DNA of 64,000 nucleotides from Hordeum vulgare subsp. vulgare (GCF_904849725.1 NC_058524.1:508446263-508510262), one strand, 5' to 3'. Counted from the stretch's first letter, positions 35,022-47,240 are shown. A program made the numbers and translations. The notes: generated by a model not told the origin, from the sequence alone.

Positions 35022-36059
35022 TCAGATCCTTCAAGCTCTTCGAGAGGAGCGTCAAGCCAACAATGCCGCTATCCAACAGTGGCTCAACCCTTGGTGAACC
35101 ACCCACTGCAGAACGGGATTGGCAACGGTCGCTCAACTCTCTCTGAGTTTATGCGAACCACGCCACCCATATTCTCGGAGACGACTGAACCATTGGATGC
35201 CTGGATCCGCACTATTGAAGACCTTCTCACGCTGGTCAAATGCACTGATGACCGCGAGAAAGTCCTCTATGCAACTCACTATCTCAGAAGCACAGCCAGA
35301 GCTTGGTGGGATGGATTTCAGATCATGCGAGCAGGGCAAGTCATCACTTGGGCCGTGTTCAGGGATGGATTCCGTGCTGCTCACATTCTTCCGGGAATGA
35401 TGACCATTAAGAAGCGAGAATTCTGAGCCTTAAGGCAAGGTAGTGGATCTGTCAAGGAATACTTGCAGAAGTTCAACCTCCTATCAAGATACGCACTTGA
35501 AGACGTCAGCACTGAGGCTGCCGAAGTGGAACGCTTTATGGAAGGACTACAGCAGTCACTCGAGTATCAGTTGGTTGTCTGTGAATGCCGGACCTTCAGC
35601 GACCTGGTTAATAAGGCTTTTATGTTCAAAGACAAGCATCGTGCAATGGACGACACCCGTAAGCGCAAGCTAATGGGTAGTGGAGGACTGAGTAGCACGA
35701 AACCACGACCATGGCAATTAGCCCCGGCAAGACCCAACTATCAGCACCAATAATACAAGTATCTGACATTTTGCCAGAATTACCAGCCTCAGCAGCAAGT
35801 CAACGCCAAGCCAGCGAGCACTCCGCCAAACAACGGTGGAGGCAATACCAATCTTCCAGCGCAAGTTACCTGTTTCGGGTGTGGAGAAACAGGGCACTAT
35901 TCCAGGCAGTGCCCCAACAAGAAACTGCATGCTCCGTGCCCCAATGCGCCAAACCCAGGCCAAGGAGCGCTAGGCAGGAATCAGGCTCCCCGCAATCGGA
36001 AGTATCATAGCAAGGGGCGGATTAATCACATTTCCGCACAAGAGGCACAGGAAGACCCG
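35022..36059 (+). pseudogene. gag: Element F gag
   Basis: From about 35100 the frame (that of position 35079) runs TTPPIFSETTEPLDAWI, then DREKVLYATHYL and ARAWWDGF near 35297-35320, the retrotransposon-gag core, then GSVKEYLQKFNLLSRYA near 35445-35495. A CCHC knuckle, CFGCGETGHYSRQC, is at 35871-35912. In-frame stops are a TGA at 35424-35426 and a TAA at 35751-35753; there is no frameshift from 35079 to 36059. Upstream, QALREERQ is in another frame, so there is one frameshift near 35085. Gag would bind RNA and form particles. The frame continues without a break into protease. Confidence 0.88.
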
Positions 36060-36647
36060 GACTGCATTTTGAGTACGTTCCTCGTCAACTCTACCCCAGC
36101 AACAATATTGTTTGATTGTGGTGCTTCGCATTCTTTTGTTACGCAAAAGTTTGCGGAAAAGTGTGGTCTAGAACCTACTTTGCTTCGTGGGCATATGTCA
36201 ATTCAAACCCCGGGAGCAGTTTTGAGGACCAACCTAGGGTGTAGGAAGGTCGGGATAGTTATCAATGGGACGAGCTTCTCAGCGGATCTCATTGTGCTTA
36301 AATCGCAAGGCCTAGAAGTAATTCTCCGCATGGACTGGTTGTCCAAGCATCAAAGCATCTTGGACTGTGCCAACAGGGCCATTACCATGACTAGTGACCA
36401 AGGGGTCAAAGTCAAGTATGTGTCTGAGCCAGTACCCGTTCGAGTACCACGAGTTAACAGCGTGTCAGAAGAAGGACTCGACCGAGTGCCAATAGTCTGT
36501 GAATACCCGGACGTCTGTCCTAATGAGCTACCAGGGATGCCTCCTGACCGAGACATCGAGTTCATCATCGAACTCATGCCCGGATCAAGGCCTATCTATA
36601 AGAAGCCTTACAGGATGGGATCCGAAGAGCTAGCGGAGTTGAAGTAG
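36060..36647 (+). pseudogene. pol: Element F aspartic protease and RT linker
   Basis: FDCGASHSFVTQKFAEKCGL near 36111-36168 carries the active-site Asp in Asp-Cys-Gly-Ala-Ser, usual for chromoviruses. VILRMDWLSKHQSILDC near 36318-36368 is the second conserved block; the family often has G before MDWL, and this copy has R. The linker ends YKKPYRMGSEELAELK before a TAG at 36645-36647. Frame shared with gag and reverse transcriptase. Confidence 0.88.
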
Positions 36648-37980
36648 AAACTGGATGAGCAACTCAAGAAAGGGTTTATTCGTCCGAGTGCGTCACCTTG
36701 GGGATCACCTGTTCTCTTCGTGTCCAAGAAGGATGGGATAATCAGACTTTGCGTCGATTACCGTTCTCTCAATGAGGTCATGATCAAGAACAAGTACCCA
36801 CTCCCCAAGATCGAAGACTTGTTCGACCAGCTAAATGGAGCTAAGGTATTCTCCAAGATCGACCTCCGATCTGGATATTACCAACTAAAGATCCGACCCA
36901 AAGACATACCAAAGACAACATTTGTGACCCGGTACGGTCTGTACGAATGCACTGTCATGTCTTTTGGATTGACTAATGCCCCAGCTTACTTCATGTACCT
37001 CATCAATAAGGTCTTCATGGAATACCTGGACAAGTTTGTCGTCGTATTCATTGATGACATACTAATCTTTTCCAAGTCCGAAGAAGAGCATGAGAAACAC
37101 TTGAGGTTAGTATTGGAGAAGCTTCGAGAGCACCAACTATATGCCAAGTTCAGCAAATGTCAGTTTTGGCTGAACGAAGTTGGATTCTTGGGTCATACCA
37201 TGACATCAAGTGGATTGGCAGTTGATCCCTCTAAGATTACCACGGTAACCAACTGGGAATCGCCAATTGATGTGAAGGAAGTCAGGAGCTTCCTCGGACT
37301 CGCGGGATATTACCGCAAGTTCATAGAAGGATTCTCCCGCATCGCGCGACCTATGACTCAGCTCTTGAAGAAAGGCAAGAAGTTCGAATGGACGCCAGAA
37401 TGTGAAGCAAGCTTCCAAGAGTTGAAGAAGAGGCTAACTACCGCCCCGGTTTTGGCCACTCCAGATATCAACAAGGAGTTCGTGATATATTGCGATGTCT
37501 CAAGGACCGGGCTAGGTGGGGTTCTAATGCAGGATGGCAGAGTCATGGCATACTTGTCACAGCAGCTGCGCCCGCATGAAGAGAACTACGCCACCCATGA
37601 TCTTGAATTGGCAGCAGTAGTGCATGCTCTGAAGACATGGCAACATTATCTTCTCGGGAAGCGATGTGAAATATACACTCTCCACAAGAGTCTAAAGTAT
37701 ATGTTCACCCAAAGGGAATTGAATATGAGGCAACGAAGATGGTTAGAGTTAATCAAGGACTACGACCTCAGCATTCAATATCCACCCGGTAAGGCTAATG
37801 TAGTGGCTGATGCCTTTAGCCGGAAGACCAGCACCTTAAACTTCATGCTTAAGGAAAGGCAGCCCGCCTTATATGAAGAATTGGAGAACTTTGGGTTGGA
37901 ACTAGTGGAATCTGGATTCCTAGACAAGCTCGAAGTCAAACCAACGCTGGTAGACGACATCAAGGAAGCCCAGAAGGGTC
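36648..37980 (+). pseudogene. pol: Element F reverse transcriptase and RNase H
   Basis: Beginning after the TAG at 36645, one frame stays open to 38738 (673 codons from the ATG at 36720). RT motifs are [11 protein letters not shown] near 36748, [20 protein letters not shown] near 36800-36862, [12 protein letters not shown] near 36957-36993 and the catalytic box [10 protein letters not shown] near 37045-37074, with both Asp residues present. RNase H motifs are [15 protein letters not shown] near 37488-37532, [12 protein letters not shown] near 37588-37622, [11 protein letters not shown], where the family usually has TDHKSL and this copy has TLHKSL so that a catalytic Asp is lost, and VVADAFSRK near 37801-37827. 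It copies element RNA to DNA. Apart from the TLHKSL change, the RT-RNase H reading is largely conserved. Confidence 0.9.
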
Positions 37981-39120
37981 ACAAGAGTATTGAAGGTATC
38001 AAGAAGAAGATGCAAGAAGGCAAGGCCCCAGGATTCTTGGAGGATGATCAAGGAGTGGTGTGGTTTGCGGAACATTTATGCGTACCCAACAAGGCTGAAC
38101 TCAAGGATTTAATCCTACGGGAAGCACATGATACACCCTACTCCATTCACCCCGGTGGTACCAAGATGTATCAAGATTTCCAAGGAAGATTCTGGTGGCA
38201 CGACATGAAGAGGGAAATCGCGTCGTATGTGGCCAAGTGCGTCGTGTGCCAGCAAGTTAAGGCTGAGCATCAGCGACCCGTAGGGCTGCTACAACCTCTC
38301 AAGGTGCCGGAATGGAAGTGGGACAAGGTAGGCAAGGATTTTGTTACCAGCTTACCAAGGTCTGGTAGGGGCCATAACTCGATATGGGTTGTTGTCGACC
38401 ATTTGACCAAGGTGGCCCATTTCATCACTGTCAACACCACTTATGATGGGAACAAGTTGGCTAGTCTCTATATTGAGCGTATAGTAAGCCTTCATGGAGT
38501 TCCCAAGGAGATTGTATCTGACCGAGGCACGCAGTTCACCTCAAGGTTTTGGAGGAAACTTCAAGATGCCCTCGGTACCAAGCTCTCTTTTAGCACCGCC
38601 TTCCACCCACAAACGGGAGGACAAACGGAAAGGGTGAATCCGATACTCGAAGATATGCTCCGTGCATGCGTCCTAGCGCACGGAGCCAAATGGGAAGACT
38701 GTCTGCCGTTTGCTGAGTTTTCATACAACAATAGCTACTAGTCCAGTCTCCAGATGGCCCCGTTCAAAGTTTTGTACGGACGGAAGTGCCGCACCCCGCT
38801 CAACTGGTCGGAGACCGGAGACGGGCTGATTTTCAGTCCAGAAGTCTTGCACAAGGCAGAAGAGCAGGTGCAACTAGTCCAAGAAAATCTGGAAGCAGCC
38901 AAGTCACGACAAAAGAGTTATGCAGACTCTCGCCGTAGGAATGTGGAGTTCAATCCCGGAGACCTAGTGTACCTCCGCGTCACACCTCTCAAGGGAACCA
39001 AGCGTTTCCACTTTAAGGGGAAACTCGCTCCAAGGTTCATTGGACCATTTAAGATCACGGCAAGGCGTGGAGAGGTCGCTTATCAGTTGGAGTTACCTCC
39101 GGAACTTTCGGGTGTGCACA
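37981..39120 (+). pseudogene. pol: Element F integrase
   Basis: The zinc finger reads [17 protein letters not shown] near 38119-38170 and [12 protein letters not shown] near 38227-38262, giving His-His-Cys-Cys. In the catalytic core the first Asp is in [10 protein letters not shown] near 38330, the second in [10 protein letters not shown] near 38514-38544 and Glu in [13 protein letters not shown] near 38614-38652. A TAG at 38739-38741 interrupts the core end (NNSY before it, MAPFKVLYGRKCRTPL after), but the frame is unchanged. The C-terminal part is GDLVYLRVTPLKG, then GPFKITARRGEVAYQLELP near 39040-39100. Integrase joins cDNA to chromosomal DNA. The single stop would truncate it. Confidence 0.9.
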
Positions 39121-39494
39121 ACATTTTCCACGTGTCACAACTTCGGAAGTATCTTCAAGCGCCAAATCATCCCGATCCCTGCAAATGCATTGACCACCAG
39201 GCCATTGACCTTCAATCTGATCTCACCTACCGCGAGAGGCCAATCCACATTCTGGACGAAGCAGAGCGATGCACAAGGAGCCACACTATCAAGTATTTCA
39301 AGGTTCAATGGAGCAACCACACCGAAGCCGAAGCTACATGGGAGCGTGAAGATTATCTCCGATCTGAGTTTCCAGACCTTTTTAGCACCTACCTTAGGAA
39401 TCTCGGGGAGGAGATTCTGGTAAGGGGGATAGATCTGTCACACCCAGTTTTTGCTATCACATGTCTGTATTGTGAAATTCTGAGCTTGTTATAA
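39121..39494 (+). pseudogene. pol: Element F chromodomain and pol end
   Basis: HVSQLRKYLQAPNHPDPCKC is followed by a chromodomain-like block: RPIHILDEAERCTRS near 39239, IKYFKVQWSNHTEAEATWER near 39289-39348 and EDYLRSEFPDLF near 39349-39384. In plant chromoviruses this domain, fused to integrase, is thought to steer insertion to heterochromatin. The aromatic positions (Y/F, W) are present. The frame runs across the polypurine tract and 19 codons into the 3' LTR before a TAA, so the family stop codon may lie in the LTR or have been lost. Confidence 0.8.
39420..39435 (+). promoter_or_regulatory. Element F polypurine tract
   Basis: GTAAGGGGGATAGATC directly precedes the TGTCACACCC start of the 3' LTR. 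Position and purine content fit plus-strand priming; it overlaps the end of the pol frame. Confidence 0.75.
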
Positions 39495-42400
39495 CTTTTT
39501 CAAAAACTAATGTTGTGAATGCCATGATTGGCATTGTATGCTTGTATGCTTGACCATGTGAGGATAAAACCCTAAATTCTTTGTTTTGCATAACACTGAT
39601 TTCCAAAAACTTTTGCTTATTTCTGATCAAGGTAAAACCCCACCTTAAGTTGCACTACATGCCCTTGATAGCAACCAGTGCTTCTACTCATAGCTGGTAA
39701 TCTGATTTTAACCTATCTTTATATTTCAAAACCACAAAGATAAGTTTTTTGCAATTATTTTCCTCATTAAATAACATGTCCATTTCTGAGGTCAGAAATG
39801 GTATTCTAACATGGAAAATTACTTTTCTGCCTTAGAAAAATCTGATTAAATTTGGAGATGATCAGAAGGACATATATTTTCCATACATAGGATTTTAAAC
39901 CCCATTTTATATTATAATTATTGATTAACACTATGAAAGCTAGTTCTGTCTGTTTTGGCATTTCTGAAATATTTCCGAAGGAAATATTCTCAATAAATTC
40001 CTAGAAAATTCCAGTAATATCCCTGAGCTCTATCTGGTGTCCACATAAAGTTTCACCTTGATCCAAGGTGAATAAGGACCCCAAATAACCCAAAAACCCT
40101 TCCTGTCCAGAATCAAGTTAGAGCAACTCTACATAGCAAGGTTTGCCCTATGATGCTAAAACTTTACAGGAGTGCCTAATGCCTCAAATGAGGGTTCCAC
40201 ACCAAAAATGGGATTTGTGGGACTTAGTTTGCCCACACTCCCTTTGCAAGGGATAGATCTGGTCACATTGGAGTATTTTCAAGTTTACAAAGCTAAACTT
40301 GTCCTTTGGAACCCAAATTTGGTGAAACCCCATGGTTTACCACCAAACCCAAACCTGTTAAGTTGCAGCACCAGTGGTGAGCTGCAACCCCCTTAACCTA
40401 CAATCGAACACCTTCTGACAGTTAGGAAAAAGCCACCTTGGCCACAGCTAAACCAAACCCCTTTACTTCAAACTCATAGATTAAGTGGCCAGCATCTGTG
40501 TCTAACCCCAGTCAACTGGCCCCTCACTGGTTCAAAGTAGAAAGGCCAAAAACCCCAATTTAGATTTCAGTTCATGCGTGACAGCACCAGTATTTCTTGC
40601 CTCCCTTGACCAGCCGAAGCTCCCACAAGGACCAAATGGCTAGCTACACTCCCAACCAGTGCCAGGACATGCTAGACACGACCAAAGTGCCTCAGAGCGC
40701 GCCAGCATGCCGTGGCATGCCAAAACTGCGCTCTGGGCGCACTACAGGGACTTACCGAGGTGGGGGCGACGTTCTCGGCAAGTTCGAGCCGCCCCCGAGA
40801 TGTCCAACCTACTCCCCGACAACTCTCCTGCGTCGATCAAGCCTCAGGGCCCCTCCTCTCCCACGCTAGAGCTCGCACGATGCGTGTCCGCGCGCACCAG
40901 AACCGACCAAGGTTGCGCGGCCACGAATGCTCGACTCCTCTCTCTCCGTGTGCTGCAGATAGTTCGGGCAGTCCAAAACCACATCGTGAGACCGTGGTTT
41001 TGACCCGAGCCTCTCTCTGCACCCCCATGCACACCACGGTGAGTCACCGGCGCTCCCGAATATGCTCACCGCCGCGGGCCTATAAATAGCCCTCCCCCGT
41101 GCTCCAGCACCCCTGAGATATCTTCACCACGATCACTAGTACCTCCCTAGCCACCCCAGCAAACCACCAGAACCCCGGTGATCAAGATCTACTGAGGCCC
41201 CTCCGCCTCGGAGCTCCGGTCGATCTCGGGCTACACGATGGTCCTGAGCCCCTCGACCCATCAAACTAACCCTCTCAACCCCAGGAAGCTTTCCCCCAAC
41301 TCGCCCGAGCATTTCCGTGCCTCTAGCCAACCCCTTGACCACCTCCCGAAACTCCTCCGTCACGGCCTCCTCGTCGCCAGCGAACCCCTGCCTCCCCGTC
41401 GTTGTTCCGACCACCAGCAGGTAGGCGACAGTTAGGCGAACCCATTCCAGTCCTCGTTGGGGCGTGAGAGCGTCGACAACCACGCCGGCGTCCTCCTCCT
41501 CCTCTCTGGCCAGAGGTAGTAGACGACCCTAATAGGTGTGCCCCGCCTGTCGATGGCCCAGCCTCCTCCCCCGCGCTGTCCTCAGCCACTGACCACAGGG
41601 CCCCGCACGTCAGGTTCAAACCTGACGGCGCGCGCGCTTGGGCAGGCTGTCGGCTGGCTATGGGCCAGCCCAGCTCTGGGCCGAGCCAGGCCGGGAGTTT
41701 AGCCGATTTTCTTTTATTTTTAAAACCCTGGTTTCTAAGATTTTTATAAAAACATTCAACCAATGTAAAAATATAATTTTCCCACTGTTATTCTTCTAAA
41801 AATATGTAGTATTTAATGATATGCTTGGATGAAATTCTTCAACAACTATTATATTTTTTCATTAACAAAAAGGACTAAAAGGAAATAGTTTTGCTTCTGT
41901 TTGGATGAATTGAAAAATATTCCTTCAAGGAAAATTAAGACAAATATTTTTAAAATGATACCTTAGATTTATCAGTAATAAAGAATATTTTTAAAATGAC
42001 TTTGTGATCTATTTCTGTGTGAGCTATTTTCTTATTTATTGTTTCATCGACGATAGAAAATCCGTGTGATGAGGGAATCGAAGCGGAAGACCTCGAAGAC
42101 CCCGAATACTTAGCTGACCAAGGAAAGCAAAGATAGAAGTACCCTTAGCTTGACCCTACCCTTGAGGGTCATGCTAATACCATGTTGACAAGTAAAGATA
42201 GAAGTAGTATTATCATGAGCATGTTGATGGCATAAAGCAAGAGTTTACTAAAACCCCGTCGGGTGCCACTAATGCCCGAGGGTGATGATGAGTTAGGTGG
42301 TCACCTTCGGTGAAGTGATGCACCCAATATTTCTGTGAGTATGGTCTCGGAAATTGGGTTAGATTTATGATGTGTCGACCGTCCCAACCTTACCAGTACG

Positions 42401-43491
42401 ACCACGTTACCCCTTGTGGGACGGGGCTATGTTAATTACTCTGGTCGGTGCTAGCAAAGAGCCACATTACTAGTGGCGGGAGTGATGTGTGGTCACTATC
42501 GTGATGGGGTCGTGCCAGGTAGGACGACTATGCCATTTTTATGAGTTCCAGTCACACCGTTGGTCCCCGCATGGTTGGTACTGTCCAGAGTTGGATCTCG
42601 TATGACGTACAACATGTGGGCTAGGTACCAATCGAGTGGACCTCTTTGTCTAGTATCATTAGGGGAAAGGCATTGATCGGGTACCTACCTCGGGTATGTG
42701 ATATACCGCGAGTCGTGGATGACACGGAAGTTTCCCGGATCTCGTGGGTCCAGCGTACTACCTGTGCAGAGTGTAAACTATTCGAATAGTCGTGTCCATG
42801 GTCAAGGATAGTTCGGTAATCCTGCTTAAACTACGTCCAGTTATTTCTGCATAAACCAAGTGTGTGTAAATGTGAGTGTGTGTCAGGTGTTGGAAAAGGT
42901 GTTGCTATGATAGTAATGATATGACCAAGTTCGGTGACTTGGCATATAGGGAGAACCCGGATGGTTCAGCCCTCGACAGATATATTGATATCTGTAACCT
43001 GTTCTTCAAAAGTAATTCTTTAACTTGATGCATATTCATGACCATTTCCACCAAGATGAGTTACACCAAAGATGTATGATATTGTTATCCTTCACTTTCA
43101 TTGTTCATGTCATGGGCTGTTTGCAAGTACATTCAAAGTACTCATTGGCTTGCCACTGGTTATGTTATTGACCAGACATGGGAGGACCGGACTTTGGAGA
43201 TGAGTACGTCTTTGGAGACGCCCCTGTGAACTAGGACGCTTCCGAGTCAGAATGCCTGTCGGAGTAGGCTTGATGGCATGGGCACCCGCTTAGCCCTTAT
43301 GTTTTCCGCTACTAGTGTATCTGAGTGATTTGGCCTTAGGCCCTGTCTTGTGAACTTGACCCTTCGGACATGTGTTTTAATAATCGGTACTTGAATGTAA
43401 GACTCTTTTATTTGGTATCTGTGTTCGGTGAGCATTGATCTCTGGGATCACTGAGCACAGCGATCTCGAGTAGTAAGTCGGGGTCCCCACA
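39436..43491 (+). repeat. Element F 3' LTR
   Basis: It is 4056 bases, starts TGTCACACCC and ends CCCCACA, then TSD copy GAACC. The TATA box is at 41081-41087. Relative to the 5' LTR it lacks about 125 bases near 42128, replaced by a short filler, and has an extra 25 bases near 43442-43466 between two copies of GATCTC. Primary repeat identity is otherwise clear along its length. Confidence 0.95.
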
Positions 43492-43496
43492 GAACC

Positions 43497-45510
43497 TCAT
43501 GATAAAGAATTGCCTAGTAAAGATGAAATTATTGGTCTTCTATTTTCGTGCCTCCTACCAATCCATTAGAACAATATCTGGTAGACCATGACAATGATAT
43601 GCATATGAATGACATGAATGAAATAGATGATATATTCTTTAGTCAAGCACCTATCCTTAAACATAATTTGATTGTTGAAACTTTTGGAGATCCTCTCCCC
43701 CCTAAGAGAGATCATGTGTTTGAATTAAAGAAGCTACCTGACACATTGAAATATGCTATCTTGTTGAAAATAATATATATCCTATTATTATTAGTGCTAA
43801 CCTTTCAGAGCTTGAAGAAAAGAGCGTACTTAAAATTCTGAAGAAGCATCGTGCTGCAATTGGCTATACTCTGGAAGATCTTAAGTGCAATATTCCCAAT
43901 TTAGACCAGCACAACATTACTATGGAACCAGATGCTAAACGAGTCGTAGATCATCAACGTCGTCCAAATCCTATGACGAAGGATGTGGTAAGAACTAAAA
44001 TACTAAAGCTTCTCGAGGCAGTTATAATTTATCATATTGCTGATAGTAGATGGGTAATTCATGTTCACTATGTCCCTAAGAAAGGAGGCATTACTCTTGT
44101 TCGTAATCATAAAAATGAACTTATCCCTAAATATTTGTAATTCGTTATAGGATGATAATTGATTTTAGAAAACTAAATAAAGTTACTAGTAAAGATCATT
44201 ACCCCTTGCCTTTTGTTGATCAAATGTTAGAAAAATTATCAAAGAACACACACTTTTGTTTCCTAAATTGATATTCTTATGTTTCTCAAATACCTATATC
44301 AAATTAAGATTAAGATAAAAAACACCTTTACTTGTCCATTTCGATCTTATTCTTATATATGTATACCTTCTGGTTTATGCAATGCACCTGCTACCTTTCA
44401 AAGACATGTGACTGCTATATTCTTTGTTTTTTGGGAAAATATTGTTGAGGTATTCATGGATGATTTCTCCGTTTATAGAACCTCTTTTGATGATTGCTTA
44501 AATAACCATGATCGAATTATGCAGAGATGCGAGGAAACTAATCTTGTCTTGAATTGGGAGAAGTGTCACTTTATGGTGAATGAAGGTATAGCCATTGGGC
44601 ATAAAATACCTTAAGAGGTATTGGGGTAGATAAAGATAAAGTCGATACAATTGAGATAATTTCATGCCCTAAAGATAGGTATTAGAAGTTTCCTAGATAA
44701 TGATGGCTTTTATAGAAGGTTCATAAAATATTTCTCTAAAATTTCTAGGCAAAAAGATGTTCAGTTTGCTTTCAATGATGATTGTGTAGAAGTTTTTGAA
44801 CTACTTATGGAAGCCTTAATTTCTTCACCCATTGTTCAACCACCTGTGTGGAACCTACGCTTTGAAATAATGTGTGATGCTAGTGATTATGTTGTTGGTG
44901 ATGTTCTAGGACAAAGAGTTGATAAGAAATTGAATGTTACTCATTAGGCCAGTATGACCCTAGACATTGCTAAAAATAATTATGCTAATACTGAGGAAGA
45001 AATTTTATCAGTTGTGTTTGCATGAGATAAATTCAGATCTTATATTTTATATTATTTATCTTATAATGTATAATTCACACTGATCATGTTGCTACTAAAT
45101 ATATTATGGAAAAGAAAGATGCTAAACCTAGACTAGTTAGGTAGGTTCTTTTATTACAAGAGTTTGATTTGCACATTTTTGATAGGAAGGGTGCTGAAAA
45201 TCTTGCAGAATATAATTTGTCTAGGATCGAAAATGTTCTTGATGACCCATTACCTATTGATGATAGTTTTCTTGACGAGAAATTAGGTGCTATAAATCCT
45301 TCTACTTATCACAATAGTCCTTGGTATGCAGATTATGCTAATTACATTGTTGCTAATTATATACCGCCTAATTTCACATATCAACAAAAGAAAAAGGTTA
45401 TTCTTTGACTTGAGACATTTCTTTGGGGATGACCCTCACTTATATAGAGTAGATGGTATTATTCGATGATGTGTGCCTGAGCATGAATGTGAACAAATAC
45501 TACAGAAGTG
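43497..45510 (+). pseudogene. pol: Element D protease end, RT, RNase H and integrase start
   Basis: Continuing after F: VPPTNPLEQYLVDHDNDMHM near 43549-43610, then RT with SRWVIHVHYVPKKGG near 44048, a shifted FRKLNKVTSKDHYPLPFVDQ near 44163-44222, GLCNAPATFQRHVTAIF near 44372-44422 and the catalytic box VFMDDFSVY near 44450-44477. RNase H is marked by MCDASDYVVGDVLGQRVDKK near 44871-44930 and FDRKGAENLAEYNLSR near 45178-45225. The integrase finger begins with CVPEHECEQILQKC at 45470-45507 and is cut at LTR C. Stops and frameshifts are frequent. The lineage (Athila type, tRNA-Asp) matches A, C and E, so D-like elements may have supplied their enzymes. Confidence 0.85.
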
Positions 45511-47114
45511 TGATACGTCTACAACGTATCTATAATTTTTTATTATCCCATGTTGTTATATTATCATTCTTGGATGTTTTAAAATCATTTTATAACAACT
45601 TTATATAATTTTTCGGGACTAACCTATTGACACAGTGCGAGTGCGAGATGTTGTTTTTTGATTGTTTTTTCCTTCGCAGAAAATCAATATAATACGAAGT
45701 CCAAATATCACGAAACTTTTTGGAGAATTATTTTCTGCCCAGAAGACATCTAGAGAGTCAAGAAAGTACACGAGGCGAGGCCCGTGGAGCCCACTAGGCA
45801 CCAGGGCGCGCCTACCCCCTGGCGCGCCCTAGTGGGTAGTGGGCACCTCGTGCCCCATCTTACCGTGATTCCAACGCCGAAAACTGCTATAAATACATAA
45901 ACCACCAGAAATAACCCTAGATGATAAGCTCCACTACCGCAACTCTCAGTATCAATGAAAAATCAATATGCAGATGTTCCAGTACCCTGTCGGAGAGGGG
46001 AAATCTTCTCCGATGGACATCTTCGTCATCCCGACGGAGGCCATGATGAGGAGGGAGTAATTCACCCTTGGGACTGAGGGTTTGTACCAGTAGCTATGTG
46101 TGTAATCTCTCTCTCTCGTGTTCTTAAGATGGCATGATCTGGATGTATCGTGGGCATTGTTATTATAGTTGGATCATATGGTGTTTCTCCCTCTCTATCT
46201 TGTTGTGATGAATTTAGTTTTCCCTTTGAGATTTCATTTTATCGGATTGAATACTTTTATGGATTTGGGAGCACTTGATTTATGTCTTGCTATGAATACC
46301 CGTGGTGACAATGGGGTATCATATTGATTCGCTTGATATATGTTTTTGCACTCAACTCGTAGATTCCCGAGTTGACATTGGGGTTAATCTATGCATAGGG
46401 GTTGATGCACGTTCTGGTCTTTGTTTCTCCGATACAAATCTTGGGGCACTCTTTGAGGTTCTTTGTGTTGGATTGAGTATTATGAATCTGAATTTGTTAT
46501 GGTGTTATTTTAGTACGAACTCTTGGATAGATAGATCGGAAAGGATAAGTTTTTATTTTAGTACAAACTCTTGGAAAGATAGATCGAAAAGAATAACTTT
46601 GAGGGGGTTTCGTACCGTACAAACAATTTCTTCTTATTTGCCCGCTAGATAGTAACTTTGGAGTGATTCTGTATCACACGTTGAGGGATTGTTATGTGAT
46701 CCAATTATATTAGCATTGTTGAGAGATTGCACTAGCGAAAGTAAGGACCCTAGGCCTCACTTTCAAGCATTGCAATACCGTTTGTGCTCATTTTTACTTG
46801 CTACCTTGCTGTTTTTTTATTTTCCCTATTACAAAAATAATTATATACTATCATTACTACACTTGTATCTCCAACTCTTCGCCAAACTAGTGCACCTATA
46901 CAATTTACCATTGTATTTGGTGTGTTGCGGACACAAGAGACTTTTTATTATTTGGTTGTAGGGTTGTTTGAGAGAGACCATCTTCATCCTACACCTCCCA
47001 CGGATTAATAAACCTTAGGTCGTCCACTTGAAGGAAATTAGCAACTGTCCTACAAAACCCTGCGTTTGGAGGCCCAACATGAGTCTACAAGTACAAGTTG
47101 TGTAGTAGACAACA
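45511..47114 (+). repeat. Element C 5' LTR
   Basis: It begins TGATACGTCTACAACG and ends GTAGTAGACAACA. TATAAATA is at 45888-45895. A GC-rich inverted repeat is at about 45785-45840 (CCCACTAGG against CCTAGTGGG, with GGGCGCGCC inside). The second half, from about 46030, matches the 3' LTR closely. Confidence 0.9.
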
Positions 47115-47124
47115 AGCTCTTTTC

Positions 47125-47142
47125 TGGCGCTGTTGCCGGGGA
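47125..47142 (+). promoter_or_regulatory. Element C primer binding site, tRNA-Asp type
   Basis: TGGCGCTGTTGCCGGGGA lies ten bases after the LTR and differs by one base from the site in element E. Confidence 0.88.
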
Positions 47143-47240
47143 GGTGAGTGCTTGAAGGTATATCTTTAGATCTTGCAATTGAATCTTTTATTTTCTTATT
47201 TTATCACTAGTTTGGTTTATAAATATAAAATTATAAAACA

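Larger units (their letters stand above)
19355..43491 (+). mobile_element. Element F: Tekay-type chromovirus (Gypsy) with 4.1 kb LTRs
   Basis: LTRs at 19355-23484 and 39436-43491 begin TGTCACACCC. The TSD is GAACC at 19350-19354 and 43492-43496. Excluding the nested element E and its TSD, F is 13959 bases. The internal region holds a methionine-initiator primer site, an unexplained leader ORF, and gag, protease, reverse transcriptase, RNase H and integrase with a C-terminal chromodomain. The chromodomain and long LTRs place it in the Tekay/Del branch of chromoviruses. Sister LTRs show 6 differences in their first 300 bases but many more, about 55 in 830 by eye, in the GC-rich promoter section, consistent with CpG decay. 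Confidence 0.95.
18700..45510 (+). mobile_element. Element D: autonomous Athila-lineage Gypsy relic, split by F
   Basis: The two parts are 18700-19354 and 43497-45510. Removing F and one copy of GAACC rejoins the reading across the site (SKFSREP on the left runs into HDKELPSKDEIIGL on the right), which confirms an insertion. D holds the gag end, protease, reverse transcriptase, RNase H and the start of integrase. It stops at 45510, exactly where LTR C begins. Neither LTR of D is in the window. Its proteins resemble the Triticeae Sabrina-type group; the family name is tentative. Confidence 0.85.

Noticed and set aside
19355..43491. Possible age paradox: element E LTRs look more diverged than the first part of the LTRs of its host F
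   Set aside because: The start of the F LTR shows 6 differences in 300 bases, but a longer sample in the GC-rich part shows about 55 in 830, so the two elements are of similar divergence by eye.
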